From Stenopsyche tienmushanensis (lineage: Eukaryota > Arthropoda > Insecta > Trichoptera > Stenopsychidae): 64,000 nucleotides of DNA. The stretch is from positions 744,001-808,000 of the forward strand of contig WACJ01000549.1 of the NCBI GenBank assembly GCA_008973525.1. Direction: 5' to 3'. Each line of letters starts with the position of its first letter. The stretch's first letter is position 1. Shown one piece after another: positions 51,869 to 63,371 of the stretch. The notes beneath the pieces were generated by a model. It was not told the origin of the DNA, made no database searches, and saw nothing but the letters and a program-made list of their open reading frames with translations. A program made the translations under genes and the position numbers.

Positions 51869-51896
51869 TAACGGAAATGTGTGCGCCCACTGTATG

Positions 51897-53400
51897 TTGC
51901 GTTATTGAAAAGGAACTTCCCCGATTAACAGATTAATACATTAATTCTGCGAATCGGTCAAAAAAAAATTTAACCCATTCCACTACGATTTCAATCTCGA
52001 TACGCTAAAATAAATGATATCTTTACCCTAGGTTTACAATAACTGAAAATGTATAAGCAACTTTGTGAAAAGAGAAACAAATCCTCCAATCAAATCAACC
52101 AGCAAACATTCTCTCAAAAAATCTAAAAGACCGCATAGGAAAAATATTAACAAAATGAACTATCAAAGAAAGTTTAAACTTTCTTCGGATAATCTAATTT
52201 ATAAGCTTCAGATATTCCAACAGAGTATACAAATTTAAATTTTTCTTTTCGCAGGTATGTGCTACAGGAATTTCTCAACCTACATATATGGCGGAATTAA
52301 ATCAGGTATTTTTGTTTTGAATTCGATATTTCACACACTTTTATTGTTAATGCTCATATTTTACACACTTTATTTAATATTATATTAAGAACAAATTTAA
52401 ATCGCATCAATCGATTATTAAATACACACCCACAGAGTGACATAGCGTCTTTACAGCGCCATTTTATGCATGCTCTTAACGTAAATTAAATTTGAGCTAC
52501 AGCGTTTAAAGTGATTATTGCAAATGTGTTAAAGTTTTCATAAAAAAAACTCTGTCCTGGAGCAAATTCAAATTGAGATTTGGTTAATATCTCTTATAAA
52601 AACATACATTTCAAGCGCATACGCCCGTGAAGATACTTCAACCTGTTCCCTGTTTCAACTATTCCTCATATATTTCTTCCTTCCCACGAACCCCTCGCAA
52701 TTCCATCCCCTTCTTTTTCCACATAATTCACCACCTGTCCCACTCCCGCCCCAGTCACCACCACCTGCATCATCACGTTGGCACTCAGATTCACGTGAGC
52801 TGCGAATTTTCCGCGCCACGAAACGCTATTATCGTAATTTGATAAGGCTACACCCCTGGCGCCGGCGGAGCCCTTCTCACATGCAGTCTCGAATATCTAA
52901 ACGGAGCATCTTTATAAATGCGTACACACATTGTACAGCGCTTGCATTTTTCATTAATAGCATCGATCGCCAATTTCCCAGCGCGGCCCGTGAAAGCCAC
53001 CAATGCTTTAAACATATTTTCCCGGAGCACTTCTTTTCGTCCGGAAAATCTGCATAATTTAGACTTTAAAGTTGCCCGTTGTGGTGAAAACCTTTTGAAT
53101 AATAAAAGTGCTCGCAAAAACCGAGATCAAAGGTTCTCATACGTAATGTTTGACCTAAGAGCGTACGAAGGCTCATTTTTATCAGATTTGAGCCCGGATT
53201 TGTTGGTCTTTTTGGCGTCCCGAATTCGACTATGGCAGTGCTCGTAGCTCCAAAATAAATTTTGTCCTATTTGTGCACGTGAACAAAAAATGTTTGTATT
53301 TCAACCCCTATATATATTTTTGTGGCCATAGATATTTTTTTTACGACAACAGTTTGACTAGTTTATAACTTTGGCATTTCTAAAATTCAAATTTTATGTA
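51897..53400. other. Non-coding stretch with a GC-richer block before the mariner
   Basis: No gene is recognised. Bases 52620-53260 are GC-richer and begin with a pyrimidine-rich run (52660-52760). Overlapping frames at 52627-52842, 52839-53057, 52848-53117 (-) and 52918-53247 have no domain and lie on both strands. The mariner target TA is at 53399-53400. Confidence 0.5.
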
Positions 53401-53426
53401 TTAGGTTGTCCCATTAGTTTCTTTCG
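53401..53426 (+). repeat. Mariner left terminal inverted repeat
   Basis: 26 bases starting TTAGGTTGTCCCAT. It matches the reverse complement of 54133-54158 except at two positions, and is preceded by TA. Confidence 0.92.
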
Positions 53427-53429
53427 CAA

Positions 53430-54084
53430 ATGAACACAGATCTAATCTTAGCCATGGTTGAAGAAAACCCGCATTATACTGTTCGCGAAATAGCTAACAA
53501 GTTAGAAATTCCGCGAATATCCGTCCATAATCATCTGACAAAATTGGGCTACATCAATCGTTCAGATGTGTGGCTTCCTTATGAACTGACTGACTCAAAT
53601 AAACTTCAGCGTATTTCAACATGCGATCTTCTTGTCCAACGACATAATAGCCAACCTTTTTTGAAGACACTTGTCACTGGAGATGAAAGTTGGATACTCT
53701 ATGAGAATATCCAACGTAAACGGTCTCGGACCAAGGGTACAGAAGCTTTAACTGTAGCTAAACCTGACCTACATCCAAAAAAATTTTTGCTATGCATTTG
53801 GTAGGACTGGAAGAAGGTAGTTTATTATGAGCTACTTTAGCAAGGTGAAACGATCAATTCAACAAAATATTGTTTCCAACTAGACAATCTAAAGGATGCA
53901 ATTGCCAAAAAACGGCCAGAATTAGCGAACAGACGAGTCGTTGATTTTCATAACGATAACGCAAGGCCTCATGTGCCAATATTTTGCCAACAAACCTGGG
54001 AAATTTTGGCAAGAAGGCATTATGAGGCTTCCGGAAAGACGGAGAAAGGTAATAGAACAGAATAGATCATATATTATTCAATAA
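53430..54084 (+). pseudogene. mariner transposase pseudogene, internally deleted
   Basis: The reading frame from 53430 gives the second half of the DNA-binding region (EIANKLEIPRISVHNHLTKL), then LLVQRHNSQPFLKTLVTGDE, CIW, DWKKVVYYELL and DNARPH, which are hallmark blocks of mariner transposases. The first catalytic Asp is in TGDE (53682-53684) and the second in HNDNARPH (53955-53957), 91 codons later as in the family. Two in-frame TAG stops occur at 53802 and 53838; the first follows CIW, where tryptophan normally comes before the DW pair. The first roughly 60 residues are missing. So is the segment with the third Asp: the frame ends at 54063, while the usual C-terminal tail (MRLPERRRKVIEQNRSYIIQ) is found one frame over at 54022-54084. 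The gene is non-functional. Confidence 0.92.
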
Positions 54085-54132
54085 ATTTTGATGTAATACA
54101 AATTATTTTTTATTTTTTTCTTAATATGAAAA

Positions 54133-54158
54133 CGAAAGAAACTTATGGGACACCCTAA
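54133..54158 (-). repeat. Mariner right terminal inverted repeat
   Basis: It reads inward on the minus strand as TTAGGGTGTCCCATAAGTTT. It is followed outside by TA at 54159-54160. Confidence 0.92.
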
Positions 54159-54160
54159 TA

Positions 54161-55754
54161 TAATTTAATGCATTTGAATAACATTTTCAAGGTTTTATGC
54201 TTTTAATGGTACTTTTTTGGTGCTGAATAAATGAACAAATCTTAATATTTCATCCATATAACAATCAATCTTATATCAATTATTGGCATAGTTAATAATT
54301 CCTAGAGCGTTTTTGGGTAAATCCGAATTTAAGTCCTGATTATGAGTCAAAATTATCCTGAATTTAAATTTTTGATTCTTAACGAATTAACACTACGACA
54401 TTGATGAAATATTTATATAATTTCGCAACTCACTAATTTATCTTATTCCGTCGAAAAATGTAATTTATTCACAAATCTTCCATGGAAATTCACCAATCAA
54501 TCTATGATAACAATGATGAATCTAAAAAATATTTAGTCAACCATTCGTTATTTTTTATGGCAATATTTAAATGGCAAATAAACGCTCTTAAATGTATATT
54601 TATTGATATTAGCTTTAATCTATGTTATGAATATTTCATAGTATATTATTTTGTAATGTATCTCTGTCAGAATATCATTATGATTATAATTAATCGCCAC
54701 ATCAATTTTGTCTTTAATAAAATACATCGATTGATATCCTCGTACAGTTTGAAATAACAATGAGAGCATTCAAAATCCGTCCATAGAAACGAGCTGTAGG
54801 TGAAACGGAAAGGATGTGCATTTCCACATACCTGTATCCGGGGAAAACGATCGGAACCCTTGCACGGGTGCATAAAATGATTCCTGAATAATGTTCCCAA
54901 CAATACAAACAGGATACGTCTTTAACTCGACTCTCACGTCTCCTTATGGATTCAACCCCAACTGCAATACGCTATACCCCAGAATAAAGCACAATTTAAC
55001 TCAAATACGATATCTAGATCTTTGTGCGACGCAGGAGAAATGTTTAATAACGACATTTGTCAGATTATGTCAGATCGTTACATCACTTGACGTATAAAAG
55101 CTATGAGCTCTGTTGACTTTCGTCCCAATTATTCCCGGTTCAAAGCGACATGTCCTCGGGCGAGCTTTATAAAGCGCGCCTGAAACAAGAAAATTATTAT
55201 GTAATAAATTCATTATTATATTTATCCACTTAACATAAAATAAACTTAAACTTGCTTAACACACATATGAGCAAAGTTTCCAAGTCAATTTGTTACAACA
55301 GAGTATGAAGTTTCATAGGAGTAAATTCATAGATCTTTTGCGTCAAAACTACTCGTCTAAGTATTCTTAGCGCATAATGTGTATGGATAACAGCTATTAA
55401 TACTTGGACAACATCACAAATGTTTATGTGCTTCAGAAATATTTTGAATGTATTCAATTCGCTCGTTTTGAGCGTAGGCTCTCAAAAGCAATCCGAGCTT
55501 TTTCATTCTACCACACCTAATTAATAGTTTAAATCGAATACGGACGCTATACAAACGAATAATTTCAGTTCGAGGACAATGCTTGATATGAATTTAAAAA
55601 AAATATTTTTTTCCGTTTTGCTGTGATTTTATGCTATTTTTAATATTATAAATCCTAATCATATATTATATTATACAAATTTGTATGTAATAAAAAACAT
55701 AGACCATATACATAATAAATTTAAATAAGATAAGATGCCTATTTTTTTATAATT
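54161..55754. other. Non-coding stretch
   Basis: No gene is recognised. Bases 54760-55190 are GC-richer. The frames at 54482-54757 (+, hydrophobic, AT-rich) and 54667-54903 (-) have no domain. Confidence 0.5.
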
Positions 55755-55950
55755 TGTGTCATAACGATAGTGTCATGGTTAAGCAGTCGGGCTCATAAAT
55801 CAATCGTCTTAGGTTCAAATCTACAGTAGGTGTGGCTAGCGACCACATTTTTAAAAAACAAATATACGCCATGAAAAACCATGTCAAAATGGTTAGTAAT
55901 GGTCCCATAAAAGGGATTGCTTAAAATCATATGAAAAAAATGACACATGG
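55755..55950 (+). repeat. SINE-like repeat, family A copy 3
   Basis: This is the best-kept copy. TGGTTAAGCAGTCGG (55776-55790) fits a box A, and GGTTCAAATCT (55812-55822) fits a box B at tRNA-like spacing. They are followed by GGTGTGGCTAGCGACCACAT, ATACGCCATGAAAAACCATG, GGTCCCATAAAAGGGATTGC and an A-rich tail region. The promoter-like boxes would be read by RNA polymerase III if active. No open frame is expected in such an element. Confidence 0.68.
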
Positions 55951-57899
55951 GGATTTTTCCCTCATGGGACCCTCATGTTAGGATGCAGTTTGGATTCACG
56001 AAATACCTTTAAATATGCGGGCAATTGAACTACTTATAAAATTTAGTGCCTTTCAGACTTTTCGTACTAACAGTTTATGGTTTGCGTATTTTTATTTTGC
56101 GCTCACTAGATACAAATGTGATAACCCCGGCTAATCTGAAATCATTATCTTCTGAGAAAATTATAGCTGAAAATGTTGGAGAACTTCTCAATCATGAATA
56201 ATATATATTTTTATACTATTAATCTTACATTGCTTTAATAAATTATATTCAAAATATCATGGCCTGTGGATACAACTTCCGTTTCTTAAGGGAATCTTTC
56301 GTCTTTATATTGATATAATCAGGGTGACTTTTTGTGCTTAAAAACTGCTAAAAATCAAAGAAATTGCATTATTCAAACTAAAAGATCTCACAAAGTGTTG
56401 TTCTTGCTCAATGCTCTGTTTTATTAGCGGATGGATTGAATTATATCTGCGAAAACTAAGCGAAGGCATTATTCAGTTGAGAAATTAGCTGAAAAATTAC
56501 CGGGCTCCCGAAGTGAGACATTAGTGGTTCCGGGAAAATCCATCCCCTTCCCACTTTGCTCCTTGTGGAAGAATTCCTCTCTCTCTGTCTCCCTCTCTTC
56601 TTCTCTCCATCTATCGTCTTTTCTTTTTTTCGTACATTTTTCACAAGTGGAATAAGTGAGTGCGGACCGGAGGGTATCGGTTGCCAGTTTTCCACACAAT
56701 TAACTTGTCAACTCGCACGACTTGGTGCGACATTGCTCGAAGAGTGGGCTCTCCCTGATATCTATCTACCTGATGGTGTGAATCCTTGCAAAAAGGGAAT
56801 ATTTAATAGATGAAGTGATTTTCTTGATAAATGTCTTAATAATGCTTAAATAACATCGCCAAAAATATAATTTAATACACTAAACGATATATAAATATTT
56901 GGCAAAATATCAAATCATGATGCATTTTTTCTGCAAAAAAATAACTCCATTATAAAAATGCTCATTCGAGGACCTTAAAAGTTTTTATATATGAATTATG
57001 AGCAATACCAACTTTTTCCCTTAAGGATTTATATCTTTGATATATTTTACCCATGGGGTGGACTTCTAGACGCATTCTTATCGCAAACTAAATATTTAAT
57101 GGAATTAAATGCGAATCTACTGAAATATGAATTGGCATCATATCGCATGAATGACTTATCGACGATAATTTTTATTTTTAAGCTAATTTATCATAATATT
57201 TGAACTGCATAAAAATAATTTAATACGACATTTAACGTGGATGCCGTTGATAGCAACAATCAAAGGATTGTCCTTTAATCATGAAATCTTTGAACACAAA
57301 ACCTGCATCAGCAGCCAAACAAAAAAAACTTCTTTTAAGACTTATCCGACTACCTTCGATTATGTACGGTACACACTTAGATGATCGTTTGCAGGTACTG
57401 TCGACTCCGAAAACTAAAATGTAGAAAAGAAAATCGAAGACGATCCCCTCGAGGAAAAAGTAATAGGTTTCCACTCCTATGGCCGGCCACTGAAGATAAC
57501 GTCCTTGGACAGAACTCGGACTTCAAATCAAATCCCTTCGTAAAACTGAGCACTTAAACCTCGAAGCATGGCAATTGTTAAAAATACTTTCAGAATGGAA
57601 AGAAAAATCTATCTGCTTTTATTTTATATTACATAAATCTTTATTTCTCATAATAATGAAATAGCATCAATCTTTTCACTTTCCGGGAGGATGCGCCATC
57701 CATTTCGCTATGGGGCTACTTCTTATTATAAATCATCTTATTTATACATATAACATCTATAGGAAACATTTTTTAATATAAAAATAAAACATATTTGATG
57801 ATTCGAATTATTTTGAAAAAGATATTGCAATAAAGCAAAAATAACTCGTGTGATAGTTTCCTATTAACTTCCACATGCTAAATTAGAATTGTTAAATTT
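55951..57899. other. Non-coding stretch with a CT-rich tract
   Basis: No gene is recognised. Bases 56470-56800 are GC-richer and include a pyrimidine tract at 56575-56632, which creates low-complexity frames on both strands (56456-56695 minus, 56556-56813 plus). The frame at 57232-57474 (-) has no recognisable domain. Confidence 0.5.
56575..56632. repeat. Polypyrimidine (CT-rich) tract
   Basis: Almost only C and T on the plus strand for nearly 60 bases, beginning CCTCTCTCTCTGTCTCCCTC. It is GAGA-type on the other strand. The tract lowers the credibility of any frame crossing it. Confidence 0.7.
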
Positions 57900-57965
57900 A
57901 CTCCACAAAATAGATTTAAACCCAAACCTTTATAATAAGAATCCCAAATTTAACTAACAATTGAT
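57900..57965 (-). repeat. SINE-like repeat, family B copy 8
   Basis: Minus-strand reading: GTTAGTTAAATTTGGGATTC, then TTATTATAAAGGTTTGGGTT, then TAAATCTA. It is a clear match to the family B head. The body is not preserved. Confidence 0.55.
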
Positions 57966-59440
57966 AACAAAAATGTTTAATTTTATTGAACAATTAGCAG
58001 AGATCTTATTTCTAGAAAGAAGTTTTTTAAACACGACACATTTATTAAGGTCCCTCATTCTGCAAATATATTAATTGCGGCACTAATTAATCACTCAAAA
58101 CTATTGGCAATTATCTTTATATTCCAATGTATCATCCTTCTATTAGAAATATTTCGGTGGAACATCGAACGTCATACAAATTAAATTTACTTAGTTTGAA
58201 AACTTCGATATCGGAAAATTTCGTAAATTTCCAAGTCAAAAAATCTATATTTCTGTGTATATCGTGGTGGTAAATAAACATATCTCGCCTCTTATAGAAC
58301 ATGCCAATATAATTATGACGGTAGATGTTATAAATTTGACCCTTTGTATACACACAAATTCGATAGATGAAGTGTTAAAAATGGATTTGATGTGATAAAA
58401 GAATATTGCCCACAACTTCAGATCCAAATTTGAGAACAATTGGAGTGGAAGACGCACGGGCTGTTCAAGGACCTGGAAAACATCAAAATCACAAAAAACC
58501 TATATAATTATTAAATTCAATCCATTTCCAGTCCATCAACGTTGCTATATCGTCGTCCAAAAGTTGCATTTGCATAGACTTAGCTTTTGGTGGCAATCTT
58601 CAAGGGTAGATTCCGACGACGGAAAAGAGTGCCCAACCTTCGCCACCCTTGTTGAATTCATTTTTACACCACTCCCCAGGACCCGGACAAACAGGCATCT
58701 GATATTGGAGCCGTTTTCATTTCCTTATTACTCGTTTTCTACGTCTTTTCACCCCGGCGACAGGTAGGTCGCTTTATGTTTCCGCCGTTTTAAAACACCT
58801 CCACAATAGTCAACATTGTGCTGCACGGTTCATACACTTCACTAACAAATGCTTTACTATGTCTGTCTCAGTATTTCTTGTATGGGTATTTTTTTCCATT
58901 GTGTTCTACTGCAGGCTTTCGTACTAGCATATAAAAGAGTTTTCATTACGTGTTTTATTTCACTTTTTCGTCATATTATCCAACGAACTACTTTGCTCCA
59001 ACAACACTCATCTTTCTTCCTGATTTTCGCAGCTAAAGGATAATACTATAAGCTCATTTCGCTATATGTTATATTAAACTAAAAATTATATTACAAACTG
59101 TTCAACAACTGTCTGTAAAATAACTGATATAAATATTATTCCATGAAAAAAAAATACGATATACTCTTCTTATAAATCTTAATAAATGTATCCCCTTTGA
59201 AAGTATGCCAATCATCCATATAAATAATATATTCAATTAATTAATTTTATAAAATAAATTTACCCACAATTTTGTAATTATGTTATTGGTTGAACCTTTG
59301 TTCGTGCTTCTTGGAAAGCCACCACCAGAAAGCTAAAAATCATACTTCCATGTTCTTTACAATATATACTTACATTTTACTTAGCTGCGAGAAGATCGCT
59401 TAACTTTTTAAATTTTCAGATCCAAAAAATCAGGCTAAGC
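57966..59440. other. Non-coding stretch
   Basis: No gene is recognised. A GC-richer block lies at 58560-58820 with a 67-codon frame (58564-58767) that has no domain. Frames at 58132-58353 and 58245-58457 (both minus) are AT-rich and unrecognised. Confidence 0.5.
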
Positions 59441-59575
59441 CTGGATCGAAACGATCAATTTTCGATCTTCCAAATTTGTTGGTACAGTGTTTTTTTCCAG
59501 CGTCTGGATTTGAACCCGAACCTTCAAAATGAGAGTCCAAAGTTTAACACACCATACCAGCACAGATCAAATTCG
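59441..59575 (-). repeat. SINE-like repeat, family B copy 9 (reference copy)
   Basis: The most complete family B copy. On the minus strand: CTGGTATGGTGTGTTAAACT (box A region), TTGGACTCTCATTTTGAAGG, GGGTTCAAATCCAG (box B), then GCTGGAAAAAAACACTGTAC, CAACAAATTTGGAAGATCG and AAAATTGATCG. The head is shared with about nine other loci. The body is shared clearly with 600-740 and partly with 62520-62612. Confidence 0.65.
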
Positions 59576-62519
59576 TATATTGATTTTCATACATTTAATG
59601 AATGCTGTAATTGAATTAAATCAAACAGTGACTATTTTGTGATGATGTTTCTCGACGGCGATGTGATTGAAATCAAGATGATGGTGATTTGCTCTTAATC
59701 ACTAGACGTAGCTCGTGTCTCTATTTGAAATTGATCAAATTATTGTACACCTCCGCACACAGTCTGCCCTAATCCCATTAATTTCACGAGTATCATCCCC
59801 ACAGCACACCCACCCCCTTGTAATTGGGGCGGCAAATTTCGTAGGGCACGTGTGTATATCTTTCTGCGAACGAGTCTACATACATTCCGGAGTAATCAAA
59901 TTAAGATAAAACAAGTGAAAGCGGAAGGAAAAACCTATTTGAATGTAGCTTTCGTATTTCGTTGGCCATTATCTGCTTCTTGTATCGCCGGGCTTCTCCT
60001 GTTGGTGCGAATCGTAACGACCGCTATTTTTCGCGCAATCGGCGTTACGCACTTAACGAATTACAACGCAGCGCCGTTACGACCCCGGGCTTCCCTTTAT
60101 TTGGCGGGCGCCTGACTTTGCGTTATTATTATTTCATAGAAGACTCGCTCCATAAGACCGATGCCTTGAAAGCTAGCCTCATATTAAAAGTACGCTTTGG
60201 GGGTCCAATTAATATTGCGGCAGAGCTTTTGACTCATTTATCATTGACGAGACCCTAATTTCTATGATTAATCGGGGGTGGCGCAGTGTTTTTATATTAA
60301 TTTCCATAAAAGTGCATAAAGACTGAATGACAAAATTATTCTTGCGCGTATATTATAAAACTTTAAAACTAACAATACAAAATTACATTCCAAATTTGGT
60401 TTTAATACATTAGCTTTTTAATGTGTCTGAAATTATAATATTTTATAAAATTCAAGCTAGCTTCCACTTCTTGTCTTCAGTTACAATTCGCCACAAAAAT
60501 GGATCTAAACAGAAGAAATGCACAAATTGCAATAATTAATGAGGAACTCAAATTCCTTGTTTGTGCAACTTTTCTATATACTATGAAGATGATCCCTAGC
60601 TTTAGCTCATAAATAGCCACTCTTCAACGATAATTTCTCGATTATTTTACAAGGATCTGATTCCGCAATCGATTTCAGGATATCGTCATTTAATCTTCTT
60701 GAAATCTTTATTTCCATTTTTAAACTGTTAAAACCACCAATGATGCTTGCTAAAATTTAAGAATATTTCCATAAGAATCGGTGATTTTTTTCAGTACTTC
60801 GTATGCCTTCGTTCCTCTGTGGAACGTAAACAGCATAAAATAGCACAAATGCGTTGCTTCGGTTATTGGTTTTCACGTATTTTAAAATAAAATTAAAATC
60901 ATAAATTCAACGTCATAGCAAAACTTATGTGTTTGCTGAACCGTAACTCAACATAAACTAACTGTGAAGGAGCTCATCGAAAAAAATGGATTACTTTTCG
61001 GTGCGGAGCTTTTAAATGTTAAATAATCCCAAATTACTAAAGAGTCTAGGAGCGATAAAAGTCTCCAAGTAATCTTGAAAAGGCATTGAATAAATACGAT
61101 AATTATAATAATAAATACGTATTTTTAACTCATCACTCAATAAGTTCATAGAAAGTATTTATAATCAGACTTCTGTATGTTTTAGATGTTCTATCCACAA
61201 CCAATTCCAAATCCTAAGACAGGATTAATACGTTAAATAGTCCTAATCTGCATCTGATGAGATATTTGCGGTATAATAATTATTAACACTAGATGACAAT
61301 TAAATAACAAAATATTATTAAAATCTTCAGTATTCATATCATTCGTATTCGGCAAAATGAACGTGATTACATTCACGAAATCAAGTCCTTTTTCGAGCTC
61401 AACCATGAAAGTTTTTGGAATACAGCGTCATATTTTTCATGTTGAAATAAATTCCAATGCTAATATTATATTTCAAACAGAATTCAGTTAAAGTTTCAAC
61501 GTTTCTATACCGTTGCAGCTTTTATGAGTTTGTGAAAAGCTTCGGTTCAAATAATATGACTTGGAAGTCCATTAGCTGGATCTCATTCATTTTAAAAATC
61601 GTAATTTAAGTTTTAAAGCCGGTCGATTGAAATAGGATTATTGAAGGTATTGCATTGTAAAATATTGCTTAAAATAAATTCTGATTTATTGATAAAAATA
61701 TATTGTACTGTCGATATAAATTTAAGCCGAAGACTACCTAATGCTTTGGATGTTGTGCTAATTTTTCGTTGTATGCTAAGAGACTTAAATTTATCTTGAA
61801 TAATAATTTATGTACCTAGACGTTGTGCCTATTTAATAAATTTCCGTACATCGCGTACATGTACTAATCGCGAGATAAATTATAAGCCTACCTGTAATTA
61901 TTTCTTGTTCGTTCTAGCGGTAGGCTTTTACACTTTCTCAGGTACGTCTTGAGCTTCCTCCCGGGAAGAAACCAAGTAGATGTTAGTTTGGTAACATTCC
62001 TAAGAAGATTATGTCATTAAATGCAAATTAGTTAAATGAACCTTCCCCGCAGAAGACTTTGGAAGCTGTCAACCTCTTGCCGATCACTCCGCTTCGCGTG
62101 TTTATCTTTGACTTCGTTTTGCATAAGTTATCTTCCTACCAATTAAATTACCATCTTTAATTGCTCAGATTAAAACATTGGCCTTTGTTTCCCAATCGTG
62201 ATGGTCCTCCAATTTCCGAGATGAGTGAAATAAGAATTGATTTTTTTTCGGCGTTGATATAAAGCTTCAATCGTAGTGTATTAAATATATATGCGCAAAC
62301 ATTTTATACATCAATGTTGATCGTTTTATGATATTTTACGATATTTTATTGTATTTTAAATTTAAAAAAAACATCATGTGATTCAATGGCTCGACGTGTA
62401 CAATTTAAATTGTTTCATTAAAATAATAATATGTTCTAAAAATTCTGATGTGTAAATAGCGAAACATTTTATAAGTCCTCTGCTGATTTTTCAATATACT
62501 TAAAAAAAAATTACTAAAT
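59576..62519. other. Non-coding stretch
   Basis: No gene is recognised. Bases 59720-60290 are GC-rich for this window and carry three overlapping frames of 64-98 codons (59715-59909, 59852-60115, 59962-60258) without domains. The rest is AT-rich apart from a small block at 62040-62230. Confidence 0.5.
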
Positions 62520-62612
62520 GTTGATATAATTGGTTAGATTCTGGACTCTTATTATAATAGTTCAATTTCAGTTTGTAGAAAGTTTTTCCTAATCTTCTGG
62601 ATCTAAAAAGGA
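62520..62612 (+). repeat. SINE-like repeat, family B copy 10
   Basis: TTGATATAATTGGTTAGATT, CTGGACTCTTATTATAATAG, TTCAATTTCAG and then a body with AAGTTTTTCC and AATCTTCTGGATC. It is the second plus-strand copy. A further CAGTGGTTAAGAAAGTCG at 62620-62637 may be the start of another tRNA-like head. Confidence 0.5.
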
Positions 62613-62743
62613 AGGACTACAGTGGTTAAGAAAGTCGTGCAGGAATGCCTATAAGTGACTGAATTTACAACTTTATTCCAACATAATCATATGTGGAAGA
62701 CAAATGACAAATCACCGCATAAAAATATATTCCTATAAAAGTA

Positions 62744-62771
62744 TCCTATGGAGATCGTTTATATCCGATAA
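62744..62771 (+). repeat. Family D repeat core, copy 4
   Basis: TCCTATGGAGATCGTTTATA followed by TCCGATAA, closely matching 13911-13938 and 24531-24559. Confidence 0.45.
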
Positions 62772-63371
62772 CGAATAAAGAAGAAGAATGAAACTTAGAT
62801 GACTATTGAAATATATAAATACTTATAATAATAATTGTTTTAAGAAAATTATTTGATCGATAGACATACACACTAAATCGTTCATAAGTTTTCGCTTATG
62901 TGGGTAAAATAATTCGCAATGAAAATATAATCCTTATTGAAGTATCACGATTTTAATACTCGACCCCATGAGGTATTTCATGATTATATTCGATAAATTT
63001 GCCATGTATTTTTTTACATGCTTTAAATTAACTATCCGACCCTCATCGACTGTCCAAAACCATCGACACGTATAAAGGTACTCGTACGGACCTTGTTTTT
63101 GTACTAAAAGCCGTTTTTATATATCTCATGTCGATCGGGATCCCTCGGAGGTCCCCACTTGGAATTGAGGAGCACTTGTGTAAGGGAGCTTATTTAAGGC
63201 TGCCGTACGCAAAGGCATTTGGGCCGTGAATTATTTGACAGCAGCTCGGTCTGCAGGAGGGGGAGACAAAAGAATGTCGAAAGTGTGGGGTTGTAAAAAC
63301 AGAAGAGTTGAAATTATTTTTATTAATCTAAAAACGGACCGTCGTGCGTAATGACTTGAGTTTAATTGCCA
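62772..63371. other. Non-coding stretch
   Basis: No gene is recognised. It is AT-rich up to about 63030, then GC-richer to the hairpin candidate. No second family member and no domain-bearing frame are seen. Confidence 0.5.

Larger units (their letters stand above)
51214..51896 (+). mobile_element. Internally deleted piggyBac-like element relic
   Basis: A short element is inferred from two signals. Palindromes of the form GGACGTATATATACGTCC lie near both ends. The subterminal sequence GTTAGGACGTATATATACGT at 51257-51276 recurs in reverse complement at the far end (51853-51872). Between them lies coding sequence for the Cys-rich C-terminus of a piggyBac transposase. TTAA, the piggyBac target, occurs next to the left end (51210 region and 51238-51241), but a matching TTAA at the right end is not certain, so both borders are approximate. 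The catalytic part of the transposase is missing, so it could only have moved with help. Confidence 0.5.
53401..54158 (+). mobile_element. Internally deleted mariner element, both ends present
   Basis: The two ends are inverted repeats: TTAGGTTGTCCCATTAGTTT leading in at 53401, and its near-reverse complement ending at 54158, with 24 of 26 bases matching. TA dinucleotides flank it at 53399-53400 and 54159-54160, as expected for a mariner target duplication. The 758-bp length is well below the 1.2-1.3 kb usual for the family, and the missing sequence is explained by loss of the 5' and 3' thirds of the transposase gene. With intact-looking ends it could have been moved by a transposase made elsewhere. 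Confidence 0.92.

Noticed and set aside
55776..55822. tRNA gene
   Set aside because: Box A- and box B-like motifs are present, but no acceptor stem closes around them and the sequence is shared with two other loci that have a common downstream body, so it is a SINE-like repeat.
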